DNA from: Sphingobacterium deserti | Lineage (GTDB): Bacteria > Bacteroidota > Bacteroidia > Sphingobacteriales > Sphingobacteriaceae | Assembly (NCBI RefSeq): GCF_000757725.1 | Contig: NZ_JJMU01000065.1 | Span: forward strand, 62,001 to 126,000 | Direction: 5' to 3' | DNA length: 64,000 nucleotides | Shown: positions 33,288 to 42,033 of the stretch, piece by piece | Layout: every line of letters begins with the position of its first letter | How positions within the stretch are numbered: the first letter of the stretch is position 1 | Translations under genes and position numbers: made by a program | Notes under the pieces: generated by a model | Databases searched by the model: none | Seen by the model: only the letters and a program-made list of their open reading frames with translations | What the model was told of the DNA's origin: nothing

Positions 33288-33315
33288 ACGCAATACTACC
33301 TTCCGATTTTTGTTG

Positions 33316-33323
33316 CAAAGTTA
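33316..33323 (-). promoter_or_regulatory. -7 box for the polysaccharide deacetylase gene (TAACTTTG)
   Basis: An exact TAnnTTTG match on the minus strand, 28 nt before the ATG. Confidence 0.55.
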
Positions 33324-33433
33324 GATCATTAGACGCGCAAACGCAAAATTATTAACTTGTAAAAATCAGGATTGTAGCGTTTTTTCCCATTCTTTCATTT
33401 CATCCTTGTTCTCGCTACCTGTATTAAAAATTT

Positions 33434-33479
33434 CAGCGTCTAAGGTGGAGAATTATTCTCCACCCTAGACGCTGGCTTT
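33434..33479. terminator. Terminator downstream of the basic secreted protein
   Basis: Stem arms CAGCGTCTA-GGTGGAGAA and TTCTCCACC-TAGACGCTG pair over 18 bp with one central mismatch (A/C) and a 3-nt loop. A T-run follows on the plus side, and AAATTTTTAA on the minus side. Confidence 0.85.
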
Positions 33480-33496
33480 TTACATCATAATTGATC

Positions 33497-33955
33497 TTAT
33501 CGATGCGTACGCCTTCCGCGCTGATGATCGCGTTTGTGACGTTTCTTAGAAGGTTTTTTATCATAACGATCGTTATGTCGCCGATCACCCAGATAATGCT
33601 GCGAGTGGTTATTTGCATAGCGATGGTATCGTTTATGCACATCCCGATGATTTCTCCAGGGTTCGGCATGGTTCAGCACCACTTTATAAGTGCGGCTCAT
33701 GTTGACATGCCTGTAGCGCTTTGGCAACGTGCGGACATTGACCCAACGATTTCCCTGCGGGTAAATATAACGCCTACTCGATACGTCGTAATATACCCCT
33801 ATTTCAGGTAGATAATAGTAACGAACATAGTTGTAACCTACAGGCCCCCAATTTGGCTGAGATCCTATATTAACATGGACGCTTACTTGCGCATCAGCCG
33901 GCTTTACAAAAGTAAATAAGCTTAGGGCTATTGTGGTGTAAATAAACTTTTTCAT
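33497..33955 (-). CDS. Small secreted basic protein (152 aa)
   Basis: A signal peptide (MKKFIYTTIALSLFTFVKPADAQ) precedes a short Tyr-rich strand region (YNYVRYYYLPEIGVYYD) and a C-terminus crowded with His, Arg and Lys. The first part resembles small Bacteroidota periplasmic proteins with Tyr-Tyr-Pro-like repeats; the function is unknown. ATG 33955 is chosen over one six codons earlier because it starts the signal peptide. Confidence 0.72.
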   Translation of the reverse strand: MKKFIYTTIALSLFTFVKPADAQVSVHVNIGSQPNWGPVGYNYVRYYYLPEIGVYYDVSSRRYIYPQGNRWVNVRTLPKRYRHVNMSRTYKVVLNHAEPWRNHRDVHKRYHRYANNHSQHYLGDRRHNDRYDKKPSKKRHKRDHQRGRRTHR

Positions 33956-34050
33956 AGTGTTTCCTTCTTTCATATTTTTATACTATTAATACTATGACAG
34001 CATAGTAAATAGAAAGGATTAACAGGTCTCTACAAAAAGGTATAGAAATT

Positions 34051-34743
34051 TTAAAAGGCAAAACCCACTTTCACACCAAACTCAAATAAATTAAGGTCAG
34101 TCTCGAATGACGTAGATGAAGAACCGTCCTGAACCACAGACGTTAATGCTGACTTCCGGTATTCAAAATATGGTCCCGTCATAATATCAAACCTTGATCC
34201 AACCCTAATGCTTACGCCAGCCTGCGCATTTGCCAGAAGCCCAGAAGATAGACGCGACTCTTCTTCAAACGAATAAAGTGAACTAGACCAGTCGGTAGTT
34301 CGCGATGATCTATGTGATGATTCATAACCGCCTACCCTAAAGTTATATCCCAATGAAGCCGACAAGAATGGGCTCACGCGTTTATCTATAAAACGATACG
34401 ATGCGTGTGCATAAAGTGGAATTGAAATATAGTTTCGTAAAAAATCAACGTCATCATCGTAGTGCCAATCATCCCAATCAGCATCGACTTCAAGGACGTG
34501 TCTTATTCCTGTACCGGCACCGACGGCGAACTTCGGGCTTAAGTGAAATAGCCCAATGTAGTTGAATTGCAGCCCTACATAGTCAATGCTATTGTCGTTA
34601 GATACAAATCCACGTCCCTCCGCTTGTCCATTTGTATAAGACAGTCCGAAATTGAAGTTGTTTGAGTAATAGGGTTTAAAATCCTGAGCATTTGCGGCTT
34701 GCAGAAACAAACAGCTCATAAGCATGAGTAGTATTTTTTTCAT
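34051..34743 (-). CDS. Outer-membrane beta-barrel protein (porin-like fold)
   Basis: A 230-residue protein with a signal peptide (KKILLMLMSCLFLQAANAQ) and alternating amphipathic strands ending in an aromatic C-terminal residue (FEFGVKVGFAF), typical of small OmpA-like or porin-family barrels folded by the BAM complex. Substrate or role unknown. Confidence 0.8.
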   Translation of the reverse strand: MKKILLMLMSCLFLQAANAQDFKPYYSNNFNFGLSYTNGQAEGRGFVSNDNSIDYVGLQFNYIGLFHLSPKFAVGAGTGIRHVLEVDADWDDWHYDDDVDFLRNYISIPLYAHASYRFIDKRVSPFLSASLGYNFRVGGYESSHRSSRTTDWSSSLYSFEEESRLSSGLLANAQAGVSIRVGSRFDIMTGPYFEYRKSALTSVVQDGSSSTSFETDLNLFEFGVKVGFAF

Positions 34744-34866
34744 ACGATTATTATTTTAATTTCCGGTAAAAATACAAATAATTCAAATATATTGGAACGT
34801 TGTTAATAAATTGAGCGTCGGGTACAGGTTGACTAAATATGGCTGTCAACATTCCACTATTTTACC

Positions 34867-34874
34867 TATCTTTG
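34867..34874 (+). promoter_or_regulatory. -7 box for ychF (TATCTTTG)
   Basis: Exact match to TAnnTTTG, 24 nt before the ychF ATG; no clear -33 element. Confidence 0.5.
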
Positions 34875-34898
34875 GGCGATTAAAAAAATGCAATTTTC

Positions 34899-35999
34899 AT
34901 GGCTTTACAATGTGGTATCGTAGGTTTACCAAACGTCGGTAAATCGACATTATTTAACTGTTTGTCAAACGCGAAAGCGCAGGCAGCGAATTTCCCTTTT
35001 TGTACAATAGAACCCAATGTCGGTGTGATCACCGTTCCTGATGAGCGTATAAACAAATTGGCAGAACTTGTGAACCCGCAACGCATCGTTCCAAATACAA
35101 TTGAAATTGTTGATATCGCTGGGCTTGTGAAAGGAGCTTCTAAGGGTGAAGGCTTGGGGAATCAATTTTTGGGTAATATACGCACAACGAATGCTATCAT
35201 CCATGTGCTTCGTTGCTTCGATGACGGAAATGTTATTCACGTAGATGGCTCCGTAGATCCAATTCGCGATAAAGAAATTATCGATACAGAACTCCAATTG
35301 AAAGATCTGGATACCGTCGTTAAGCGGATACAGAAGGTGGAGAAAATGGCCAAAACTGGTGGTGACAAAGACGCGAAAAAGACTTTTGAAATACTGTCTG
35401 TTGTTAAAGCGCATTTGGAATCTGGCCGTTCAGCACGGACAGCAGCTATAGCTGAGGAAGATTTTGAATTTATCGATGATCTTGCTTTATTGACAGTGAA
35501 GCCTGTATTGTACGTTTGTAACGTCGACGAAGCTTCTGTCAACACAGGCAATGCGTATGTAGATCGCGTTAAAGAAGCCGTTAAAGATGAAAATGCAGAA
35601 GTATTAATCATTTCGGCACAGATAGAATCTGAAATAGCGCAGCTAGAATCTTATGATGAACGCAAGATGTTTTTGGAAGATCTTGGATTGGAAGAATCGG
35701 GCGTCCACAAACTTATTCGTGCAGCGTATTCCTTGCTTAAGCTTTCTACATATTTTACTGCTGGTGTGCAAGAAGTCCGCGCTTGGACCATTGAGAACGG
35801 CTTCACAGCGCCGCAAGCTGCAGGTGTAATCCATACCGATTTCGAGAAAGGATTTATACGAGCGGAGGTTATTAAGTATGTGGACTACGTGCAATACGGA
35901 TCTGAGGCTGCGGTCAAAGAAGCTGGCAAGCTATCCGTAGAAGGTAAAACGTATGTCGTGGAAGACGGTGATATTATGCACTTCCGGTTCAATGTTTAA
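34899..35999 (+). CDS. ychF: Ribosome-associated ATPase YchF (OLA1 family)
   Basis: A 366-residue Obg-related P-loop protein: G1 GLPNVGKSTLF, G3 DIAGLVKGASKGEGLG, a coiled helical domain in the middle, and a C-terminal TGS domain (AWTIENGFTAPQAAGVIHTDFEKGFI). YchF hydrolyses ATP and associates with ribosomes and stress responses. Full length for the family. Confidence 0.96.
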   Translation: MALQCGIVGLPNVGKSTLFNCLSNAKAQAANFPFCTIEPNVGVITVPDERINKLAELVNPQRIVPNTIEIVDIAGLVKGASKGEGLGNQFLGNIRTTNAIIHVLRCFDDGNVIHVDGSVDPIRDKEIIDTELQLKDLDTVVKRIQKVEKMAKTGGDKDAKKTFEILSVVKAHLESGRSARTAAIAEEDFEFIDDLALLTVKPVLYVCNVDEASVNTGNAYVDRVKEAVKDENAEVLIISAQIESEIAQLESYDERKMFLEDLGLEESGVHKLIRAAYSLLKLSTYFTAGVQEVRAWTIENGFTAPQAAGVIHTDFEKGFIRAEVIKYVDYVQYGSEAAVKEAGKLSVEGKTYVVEDGDIMHFRFNV

Positions 36000-36061
36000 A
36001 GAGGTAACATTAAAATAAAAGTCAAGTATCTCAAAAAAGTCACTGCATAGCTATCAAGTAG

Positions 36062-36170
36062 GTCATTGCGAGGAAGTATGACGACCGCTGAAGGCAGGTC
36101 CGAAGGAAACCAATCTGAGGTTTTACAAACGTAAGATCGCTCCGTCGTCGTTTCTCTTTCTCGCGATGAT
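36062..36170. repeat. Degenerate dispersed palindromic repeat (GTCATTGCGAG type)
   Basis: Begins GTCATTGCGAGGAAG and ends TTTCTCTTTCTCGCGATGAT; the ends are imperfect inverted repeats, and CCAATCTGA and AGATCGCTCCGTCGT in between also pair partly. It resembles the intergenic GTCATTGCGAGGAACGAAG-type repeats common in this family. Confidence 0.6.
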
Positions 36171-36255
36171 GTCTACTTGTCGCTTTTTATACACGCTCTT
36201 TCTTTCAAATAGCACAGCGCCTTGTTCAAGTATGTTTCATTTCGTATATTCGATT

Positions 36256-37152
36256 ATGAAATTTGGTCAAGTAGAAAATCCGGGAGAGATTGATTTCACT
36301 CTGCCCCCCACGCCTTCTGAAACGATAGATCTGCTGAAACGTAATAAAAAAAAATCGGAGCTTGAAGTTTATGTCGGATGTGCTAAATGGAATAAGGCTG
36401 ATTTAAAGGGTTTTTATCCGCGCGGCACGAAAGATGAGTTGAGCTACTACGCACAGCAATTCAATTCAATTGAGCTCAATGCAACTTTTTATAACTCGCC
36501 TAGCAAAGAACAAGTAAAGACTTGGCGGGAAAAAACGAGCGAAGGTTTTAAATTTTTTCCAAAGATTCCCCAATCCATAAGTCACTATGGAAGACTGCTC
36601 AATACGGATGAGAAAGTCAAAGCATTTGTAGATGCTACGGTTAATTTCGAAGATAGACTGGGCATGGCTTTTTTACAGATGCACGATAATTATAAGCCGA
36701 AAGATTTTGAACGTCTCAAAGATTTTCTGAAAAATTTTCCAAAAGGCTATCCATTGGCCTTGGAAGTACGAAATACATCGTGGTTTACAGAAAAAAAAGT
36801 CTTTGACGATCTTGTCGATCTGTTAGAGAAAACGGATACCAGCAACGTTATTGTCGATACAGCGGGCAGGCGTGATCTCTTGCATATGCGACTTACCACG
36901 TCTGACGCTTTTGTGAGATACGTAGGGGCTAATCATCCCACGGATTATGATCGCCTCAGCGAATGGGTTGAGCGAATCAAAGAATGGAAAAAGGCAGGTT
37001 TACGTCGACTCTTCTTCTTCGTCCATCAGAATGTGGAAGTGGCATCCCCCCTGCTGGCTGCCCACTTTATCAAAGAACTCAATAAGGCGATTGGCACGAA
37101 CTTGACAATTCCAAATAAGGATAGTGACACGAGTCAGGGAAAGCTGTTTTAG
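36256..37152 (+). CDS. DUF72 (YecE-like) protein
   Basis: A 298-residue TIM-barrel-like protein of the DUF72 family: YVGCAKWNKADLKGFYP, FNSIELNATFYNSPSKEQVKTW, FKFFPKIPQSISH, and LALEVRNTSWF are the conserved blocks. Function is unknown. The open frame reaches back into the upstream palindromic repeat, but ATG 36256 (MKFGQVENPGE) fits the family start. Confidence 0.92.
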   Translation: MKFGQVENPGEIDFTLPPTPSETIDLLKRNKKKSELEVYVGCAKWNKADLKGFYPRGTKDELSYYAQQFNSIELNATFYNSPSKEQVKTWREKTSEGFKFFPKIPQSISHYGRLLNTDEKVKAFVDATVNFEDRLGMAFLQMHDNYKPKDFERLKDFLKNFPKGYPLALEVRNTSWFTEKKVFDDLVDLLEKTDTSNVIVDTAGRRDLLHMRLTTSDAFVRYVGANHPTDYDRLSEWVERIKEWKKAGLRRLFFFVHQNVEVASPLLAAHFIKELNKAIGTNLTIPNKDSDTSQGKLF

Positions 37153-37153
37153 C

Positions 37154-38149
37154 TTATTCCTCTTCTAAGAAATTTCGCTTATCTAATGTGTTGAACATAT
37201 TCAGGTCTTCTGCCGCCCCATGGGCGTCTCCTAATTGCTCTCTGATTTTAGATCGATATAAGTAAAGTTCGGAATAGTTGGGGTTTAATACAATAGCCTC
37301 GCCGTAATCGGCCAGCGCAGATTCCCAATTCTCCATCTTTTCGAATAGGTCGGCTCGCAAAGCATAAACGTAGAAATCATCCGGCAGTAAATCTACCAAG
37401 ATATTGAAATCGGCCTCCGCCTTTTCATACTCCTCTCGTTCAACAAAATAGTTGCCACGTTCTTCGTATACGGAACTGGACTCCGGCGCTAATACTACAG
37501 CTTTATCTAAATCGCGGGTTGCTTCATCAAACTCATGAATCGCGGTAAATAGCTTGGCGCGATAGAGATATGCAGCGGAGTTATCGGCATCAATCTGTAA
37601 GGCTTTGGTGAAAGATTCAAAAGCATCATGGTAACGTAGCATACGCAAATGTAATGCCCCAGCATAAACCAGTATGTCTGCCGACGGCTCTCTATTGAAC
37701 GCTTCTGCATAGTAAGCCAGTGCGCGCTCGTAATCAAACTGTGGCGTAAGCTCTAAAGCAGCCTCAAGTAAAGCTTCTACACTTTCGAATTGATCGACAT
37801 CATAAGGCGAGCGTGCTGGCTTTTCCTGCTGCCACTGCATATAGCTACAGTAATTGGAGTCCAACGATTTTACCACCTGATAATCGTAGAATGCCCCTTC
37901 ATCATCTTCTAAATAAGCGTTCAAGATCGATCGGCATGCCCGGAAAAAAGGCTGCTGTGGATAGCTTTCTATGGCATTGGAATACAAGGAGTGAGCTTTT
38001 TCTAATTCTCCCTTCTTAAAAAAGTCAAATCCCAGTTTTGCAATGCTTAGGCATTCGTCGGTATCGGGAATTTCTGAAACGATGGTATTAGTATAGGGAA
38101 GTAATCCACTATGTGCAAGTAGGAAATAGCGATTTTTATTTATGTGCAT
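37154..38149 (-). CDS. Tetratricopeptide-repeat protein
   Basis: A 331-residue cytoplasmic protein of repeated TPR helices (ADILVYAGALHLRMLRYHDA, NSAAYLYRAKLFTAIHEFDE, SSVYEERGNYFVEREEYEKA, SELYLYRSKIREQLGDAHGA), at least six repeats. It is a protein-interaction scaffold of unknown partner. No signal peptide. Confidence 0.85.
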   Translation of the reverse strand: MHINKNRYFLLAHSGLLPYTNTIVSEIPDTDECLSIAKLGFDFFKKGELEKAHSLYSNAIESYPQQPFFRACRSILNAYLEDDEGAFYDYQVVKSLDSNYCSYMQWQQEKPARSPYDVDQFESVEALLEAALELTPQFDYERALAYYAEAFNREPSADILVYAGALHLRMLRYHDAFESFTKALQIDADNSAAYLYRAKLFTAIHEFDEATRDLDKAVVLAPESSSVYEERGNYFVEREEYEKAEADFNILVDLLPDDFYVYALRADLFEKMENWESALADYGEAIVLNPNYSELYLYRSKIREQLGDAHGAAEDLNMFNTLDKRNFLEEE

Positions 38150-38224
38150 GAATAAGGAGCAGTTTTCTTATCGTTACGAATATACTTAAAAATGGGGAAA
38201 CCTCAGGCTACCGTAGGCAGCTCA

Positions 38225-38998
38225 TCAAAAAATACGTTTTACAATGCGCAATTTATGCGTGTATCGGCCTTCCATCTGATTAAAAATCCCTTCACTATCA
38301 AGCTTATCAATCCGCGCCAATGCCGAAGCATGAAAAATGCTGTCCGAATCCAACATGATTCCAACGTGTGTTATCCTTCCCTCTTCATTATCAAAAAATG
38401 CGAGATCACCAGGCTGAATTTCCGCTACGAAATCGACAATCTTACCCTGCTCTGCCTGTTGATAGGCATCGCGGCGTAGCGTCACGCCAAACTGAGCGTA
38501 TATAGCCTGCGTGAGGCCGGAACAATCTATGCCGTAAGGAGAGCGCCCGCCCCAAAGATAGGGACTGCCCTTGTAGCGATCTACTAATTTTGGGAATTCA
38601 AAAACAAAGTCTGCAACTTGGGGATCGCGCAAAGTGCCACTGATGCTGTATGGAACATCCGATGGGATCATTTGCTGTAAGGAAATGTGGTTCCAAATTT
38701 TTGTGCCGGGCAGCAGGCTGATGGTTTGGTGATTGAAGATAGCTTCAGCTCCTGAACGATCTACTACACTATATGAATTTCCAGCTGCCTGTGGTGCTTC
38801 ACCAGTCCACAATGCATATTGCCCACGCTGTAGCCAGCCTTCGTAATCAGCTTCTAACATGCGGATATATATCCAATCCGGCTGTTCTTCCAATATTTCG
38901 AAAAATTCGGCGAATAGCAATTGGTTCACCATTTCGCTACGATGGGAAGGCTCAGATCTTAAAGGCACGACCGAAAGATTACAAATACCAAAAACCAT
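38225..38998 (-). CDS. C40 (NlpC/P60) peptidase with N-terminal SH3-like region
   Basis: A 257-residue protein with an SH3b-type N-terminus (VPLRSEPSHRSEMVNQLLFAE) and a C-terminal NlpC/P60 domain: catalytic Cys in YGIDCSGLTQ, His in THVGIML, third residue His in FHASA. It should cleave D-gamma-glutamyl bonds in peptidoglycan peptides. No signal peptide is evident, so it may act on imported muropeptides, like the cytoplasmic recycling enzyme YkfC. ATG 38998 is preferred to an in-frame TTG or ATG upstream. Confidence 0.88.
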   Translation of the reverse strand: MVFGICNLSVVPLRSEPSHRSEMVNQLLFAEFFEILEEQPDWIYIRMLEADYEGWLQRGQYALWTGEAPQAAGNSYSVVDRSGAEAIFNHQTISLLPGTKIWNHISLQQMIPSDVPYSISGTLRDPQVADFVFEFPKLVDRYKGSPYLWGGRSPYGIDCSGLTQAIYAQFGVTLRRDAYQQAEQGKIVDFVAEIQPGDLAFFDNEEGRITHVGIMLDSDSIFHASALARIDKLDSEGIFNQMEGRYTHKLRIVKRIF

Positions 38999-39081
38999 GT
39001 TTTCTTTTTTTAGTAAAAACAAATAATAACACGTAGATGTTATCTACTTATACGAAGATAACTTTTTTATACTGCACACAC

Positions 39082-39549
39082 ATGAACAACCATAGATTTA
39101 ATCGCATCCTTTTAGCTGTAGACGACACGCCTTGTACGCTGAAAGCCATAGAACATGCCAAGGAGTTGGTAAGGGAATTTAATTCTTCTATTGCCTTGGT
39201 TACTGTAGTGCCACCAACATCGCCGGCAGCTTACGGTGCGGACCCATTGTTAGGACAGCAGCCTATTATCGTTCCCGAAGTTTCGGAAATACAGCAAGAG
39301 TCGGCGCAGCGCTATTTAGACAGCTTAGGAAACGCTTTTGAAGGCGCCCACGAGGTTTTCCTCTTTAACAAGGTCGGAAACGTACGCGATGAGATATTGA
39401 ATACCGCGAGTGAATGGACAGCTGATTTAATTATAATGGGCTCGAACGGAAAAACGGGATTTGAGCATTTTATATCCGGTAGTGTATCTGAATCTGTAAT
39501 TCGCAAGGCAAACTGCCCCGTCTTGGTGATTCCGAGCAAAGAAGAATAA
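39082..39549 (+). CDS. Universal stress protein (UspA family)
   Basis: A 155-residue Usp domain: N-terminal strand RILLAVDDTPCTLKAIEHA and the ATP-binding motif MGSNGKTGFEHFISGSVSESVIRKANCPVLVIP (G-2x-G-9x-G-S). An ATP-binding stress protein of unknown specific target. ATG 39082 is preferred over an earlier in-frame ATG. Confidence 0.92.
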   Translation: MNNHRFNRILLAVDDTPCTLKAIEHAKELVREFNSSIALVTVVPPTSPAAYGADPLLGQQPIIVPEVSEIQQESAQRYLDSLGNAFEGAHEVFLFNKVGNVRDEILNTASEWTADLIIMGSNGKTGFEHFISGSVSESVIRKANCPVLVIPSKEE

Positions 39550-39571
39550 CCCTGCTGAAACGCGCTATTTA

Positions 39572-40747
39572 TTATATTTTGCGAAGTCGGGCGGCAAACA
39601 TGCTGTCCGATTTCCGATTGTAGCCAGCTATCAATTTTAACTCTTCCAACTTCAACCCGCATTCTTTCTCCAGATAGTCTATTACCTCTTCGTTTTCTTC
39701 TCGAAAAACGGAACAAGTTATATACACTAATTGACCATTTTTCTTAAGGTAATCTGCTGCGCGTTTAGTGATGTTCCTTTGCAAGCTGGAAAAATCTCGG
39801 ATTTTGTCTTCAGAAAATTGCTTTATCATTTCTGGTGTTCGGCCCCAAGTTCCCGAGCCGGAACAAGGTGCGTCTAGTATAATGCCATCAAAACGTTCAT
39901 TCTGCATGATGTGATCCACATCTTCCGTCAGATCTAAAACTTTTTTTCTGTAGTGGGTTTTAACGTTCGCCTGTAGAAAGCGTTCATCCAAATTTCGTAA
40001 GACACTAAGGCGAATATCGGATACCATCAGTTGGAGATTGGGTTCTTTGTGCAGCAGGAGCAATGACTTTCCGCCGGAGGCGGCACAGGCATCCCACCAC
40101 GATTGTCCTTTTTCTATTTCGGCGACATCCAAGCTCTCCTGAGAAGACAAATCTTGGACTTCAAATAAGCCTTCTATTTTCTTTATTTGTTGTAGTTGTG
40201 CACCGTTCGGAAGACGGTAACTATATGGCCTAACTTTATCAAACGGTATGGCATTTTTAGCTAACTCCGCCTCTACTTCCGCTACAGCGTGCTTTTGTAC
40301 ACGTATGAATAAGTCTGGTTGAACGAGGTGACTCCTACAGAACGCCTTTTTATCTATCGCTTGAGAAAGATGCCTGTGGAAAGGAAATATATCATCTTCA
40401 AAACTGATACCCTGCCCAGCAAGGAAACCAATTTTATCCGGCAACGGCGCTTGTTGATGGGTGGACCATTGCGATCTATGAACATCAACAAGGTCGCTTA
40501 CACTTTCACAGAGAAACTCTGCTAAGATCAATCGCTGCAGCGGATCTTCTTGGAAGGTTGCTCCCCCTATCCTGAAATAATTGTAGCACAAACGGGAGGT
40601 CATCCTGCGGTCGGAAGATCCCATTTGCTTGTTGCTTTTATAAAAACGTGTTAAAAATCTACTGAGGGGTTCATCATGGCGGTATTCACCCAATGCCTTT
40701 TCAAAATTACGAAACTGCTGCGCTACTTTCTTTTGCTTTACTTCCAA
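39572..40747 (-). CDS. RsmB/NOP-family rRNA cytosine-C5 methyltransferase
   Basis: A 391-residue SAM methyltransferase. The SAM-binding segment is WWDACAASGGKSLLLL, motif IV is DAPCSGSGTWGRTPE with the resolving Cys, and motif VI is YITCSVFREENEE with the catalytic Cys. It should methylate cytosine in rRNA (RsmB-like 16S C967 or another position). The N-terminal helical region is NusB-like. Convergent with the Usp gene. Confidence 0.9.
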   Translation of the reverse strand: MEVKQKKVAQQFRNFEKALGEYRHDEPLSRFLTRFYKSNKQMGSSDRRMTSRLCYNYFRIGGATFQEDPLQRLILAEFLCESVSDLVDVHRSQWSTHQQAPLPDKIGFLAGQGISFEDDIFPFHRHLSQAIDKKAFCRSHLVQPDLFIRVQKHAVAEVEAELAKNAIPFDKVRPYSYRLPNGAQLQQIKKIEGLFEVQDLSSQESLDVAEIEKGQSWWDACAASGGKSLLLLHKEPNLQLMVSDIRLSVLRNLDERFLQANVKTHYRKKVLDLTEDVDHIMQNERFDGIILDAPCSGSGTWGRTPEMIKQFSEDKIRDFSSLQRNITKRAADYLKKNGQLVYITCSVFREENEEVIDYLEKECGLKLEELKLIAGYNRKSDSMFAARLRKI

Positions 40748-40749
40748 TA

Positions 40750-42033
40750 TTAGTTCAATTGAAACGATGAATCCCGATACACTTTAAAACTCACCGCGTT
40801 ATTGACAAAGCCAGACGTTTCGCTATGATCGAATTGATAGGTGCTAAACAGTCCATCAAAGGAGTCAGTAGTAAGGTGCTCGCGATAATTGGAGCCATAC
40901 TTCGCAAGAAGGCCCCCAAAATACTTGGCCGCATCATATCCTTTGTAGGAGTAATCCGAAGGATTTACACCGTAAAGGCTATAATACAAATCCTTAAAGG
41001 TTTTCACTGCTGAAGTCCAACCTTTCAGGTGGCTTTCTGTAGAGATGATAGGATTGTAATTTGAAAAGTTTGCATACATACTGAAATCTATACGGTCCCA
41101 AAGCGGGTGGCCGTATAAATTAAAGCTGTAAAAGCTTTCACTAGCCTTGGCGTCCAAATTGTTTAATAATGTACGCAGCTGGAATTTATCCGTTGTACCG
41201 GTGACGACGAAGTTCGTTCCGGACATAATTAATGCCTCATTAAATTGTGCAATAGACGATACAGATTTTACTTGCGCAGAGGGTTTTAAGCGGCGCACCT
41301 CCGAGATAAAACCACTCAAAAATTGCCTACCATCGTTATCCGAGGTATTGTAAATGATAATGACATCTCCCCCGCTGTATTCCCTGGCCAACTTATTGGC
41401 GGTGGCCTTCATATGCATGTCTATAGAAGGGGTTAATGACACCAAGTTGGATAGATTAAAATCGCTTGCTTTAGACGCCGCTAAAGGATTTATTTGCAAA
41501 ACATTATTTTTGGGAAGATTGCTTCCGAAAATTTTGATTTCCTTCGGGTAAACCGGACCAACTATCAATGTCGCATCAGCTATCTCTTGGGACTGCGCAA
41601 TATTCATACTTTGCCCTTCGCTGTCGCGGGAGTCAATAACATTCAATGCGAATGACTTACCATTTTTAGCCAATTCATCCAACCCTAATTGGAAGCCTTG
41701 ATAAAAATCCAGCGCTATTGACGAACGTTTAATATCTTCCTTCGAAACAGCATTCGGATTTAAGCGATCGAGTTGGAAAGGAAGCACGAGCGCTATACTG
41801 TTATCAATAGCACGTTTTCCTTTTTCACCAGACGCATCACGCGTTTCTCCGGGTTTGGAAGTACCAGATTTATCACCGGCTGTAGTGCCACTTCCTACGT
41901 TTCCACCACGATGATCTGGAGATTTTAACACGCCAACTTTAGGGGAGCAAGCGCTTAAGCTAAGCGCTATACCTAAAGCTAGTAATAGTTTATTCCCACT
42001 CAATCGTTGCTGGTGGTTTTGAACTGATATCAT
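40750..42033 (-). CDS. Periplasmic-binding-fold lipoprotein (LpoA/ABC substrate-binding-like)
   Basis: A protein of about 427 residues with a lipoprotein signal (LLLALGIALSLSACSPK), a Gly/Lys/Thr-rich linker, then a type 1 periplasmic binding fold (ALVLPFQLDRLNP, YQGFQLGLDELAKNG, ATLIVGPVYPKEIKIFGS, DVIIIYNTSDNDGRQFLSGF). No ABC partner genes are near. The start is uncertain: ATG 42033 overlaps guaA by 44 bp, and TTG 42003, directly before SGNKLLLAL, would shorten the overlap to 14 bp. The role is probably envelope-related. Confidence 0.75.
   Translation of the reverse strand: MISVQNHQQRLSGNKLLLALGIALSLSACSPKVGVLKSPDHRGGNVGSGTTAGDKSGTSKPGETRDASGEKGKRAIDNSIALVLPFQLDRLNPNAVSKEDIKRSSIALDFYQGFQLGLDELAKNGKSFALNVIDSRDSEGQSMNIAQSQEIADATLIVGPVYPKEIKIFGSNLPKNNVLQINPLAASKASDFNLSNLVSLTPSIDMHMKATANKLAREYSGGDVIIIYNTSDNDGRQFLSGFISEVRRLKPSAQVKSVSSIAQFNEALIMSGTNFVVTGTTDKFQLRTLLNNLDAKASESFYSFNLYGHPLWDRIDFSMYANFSNYNPIISTESHLKGWTSAVKTFKDLYYSLYGVNPSDYSYKGYDAAKYFGGLLAKYGSNYREHLTTDSFDGLFSTYQFDHSETSGFVNNAVSFKVYRDSSFQLN

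Noticed and set aside
33491..33811. 106-aa plus-strand ORF antisense to the basic secreted protein
   Set aside because: The opposite strand has a proper signal peptide and a downstream terminator; this frame has no start context or family.
36166..36255. N-terminal extension of the DUF72 protein
   Set aside because: It comes from the palindromic repeat and has no relation to the family N-terminus.
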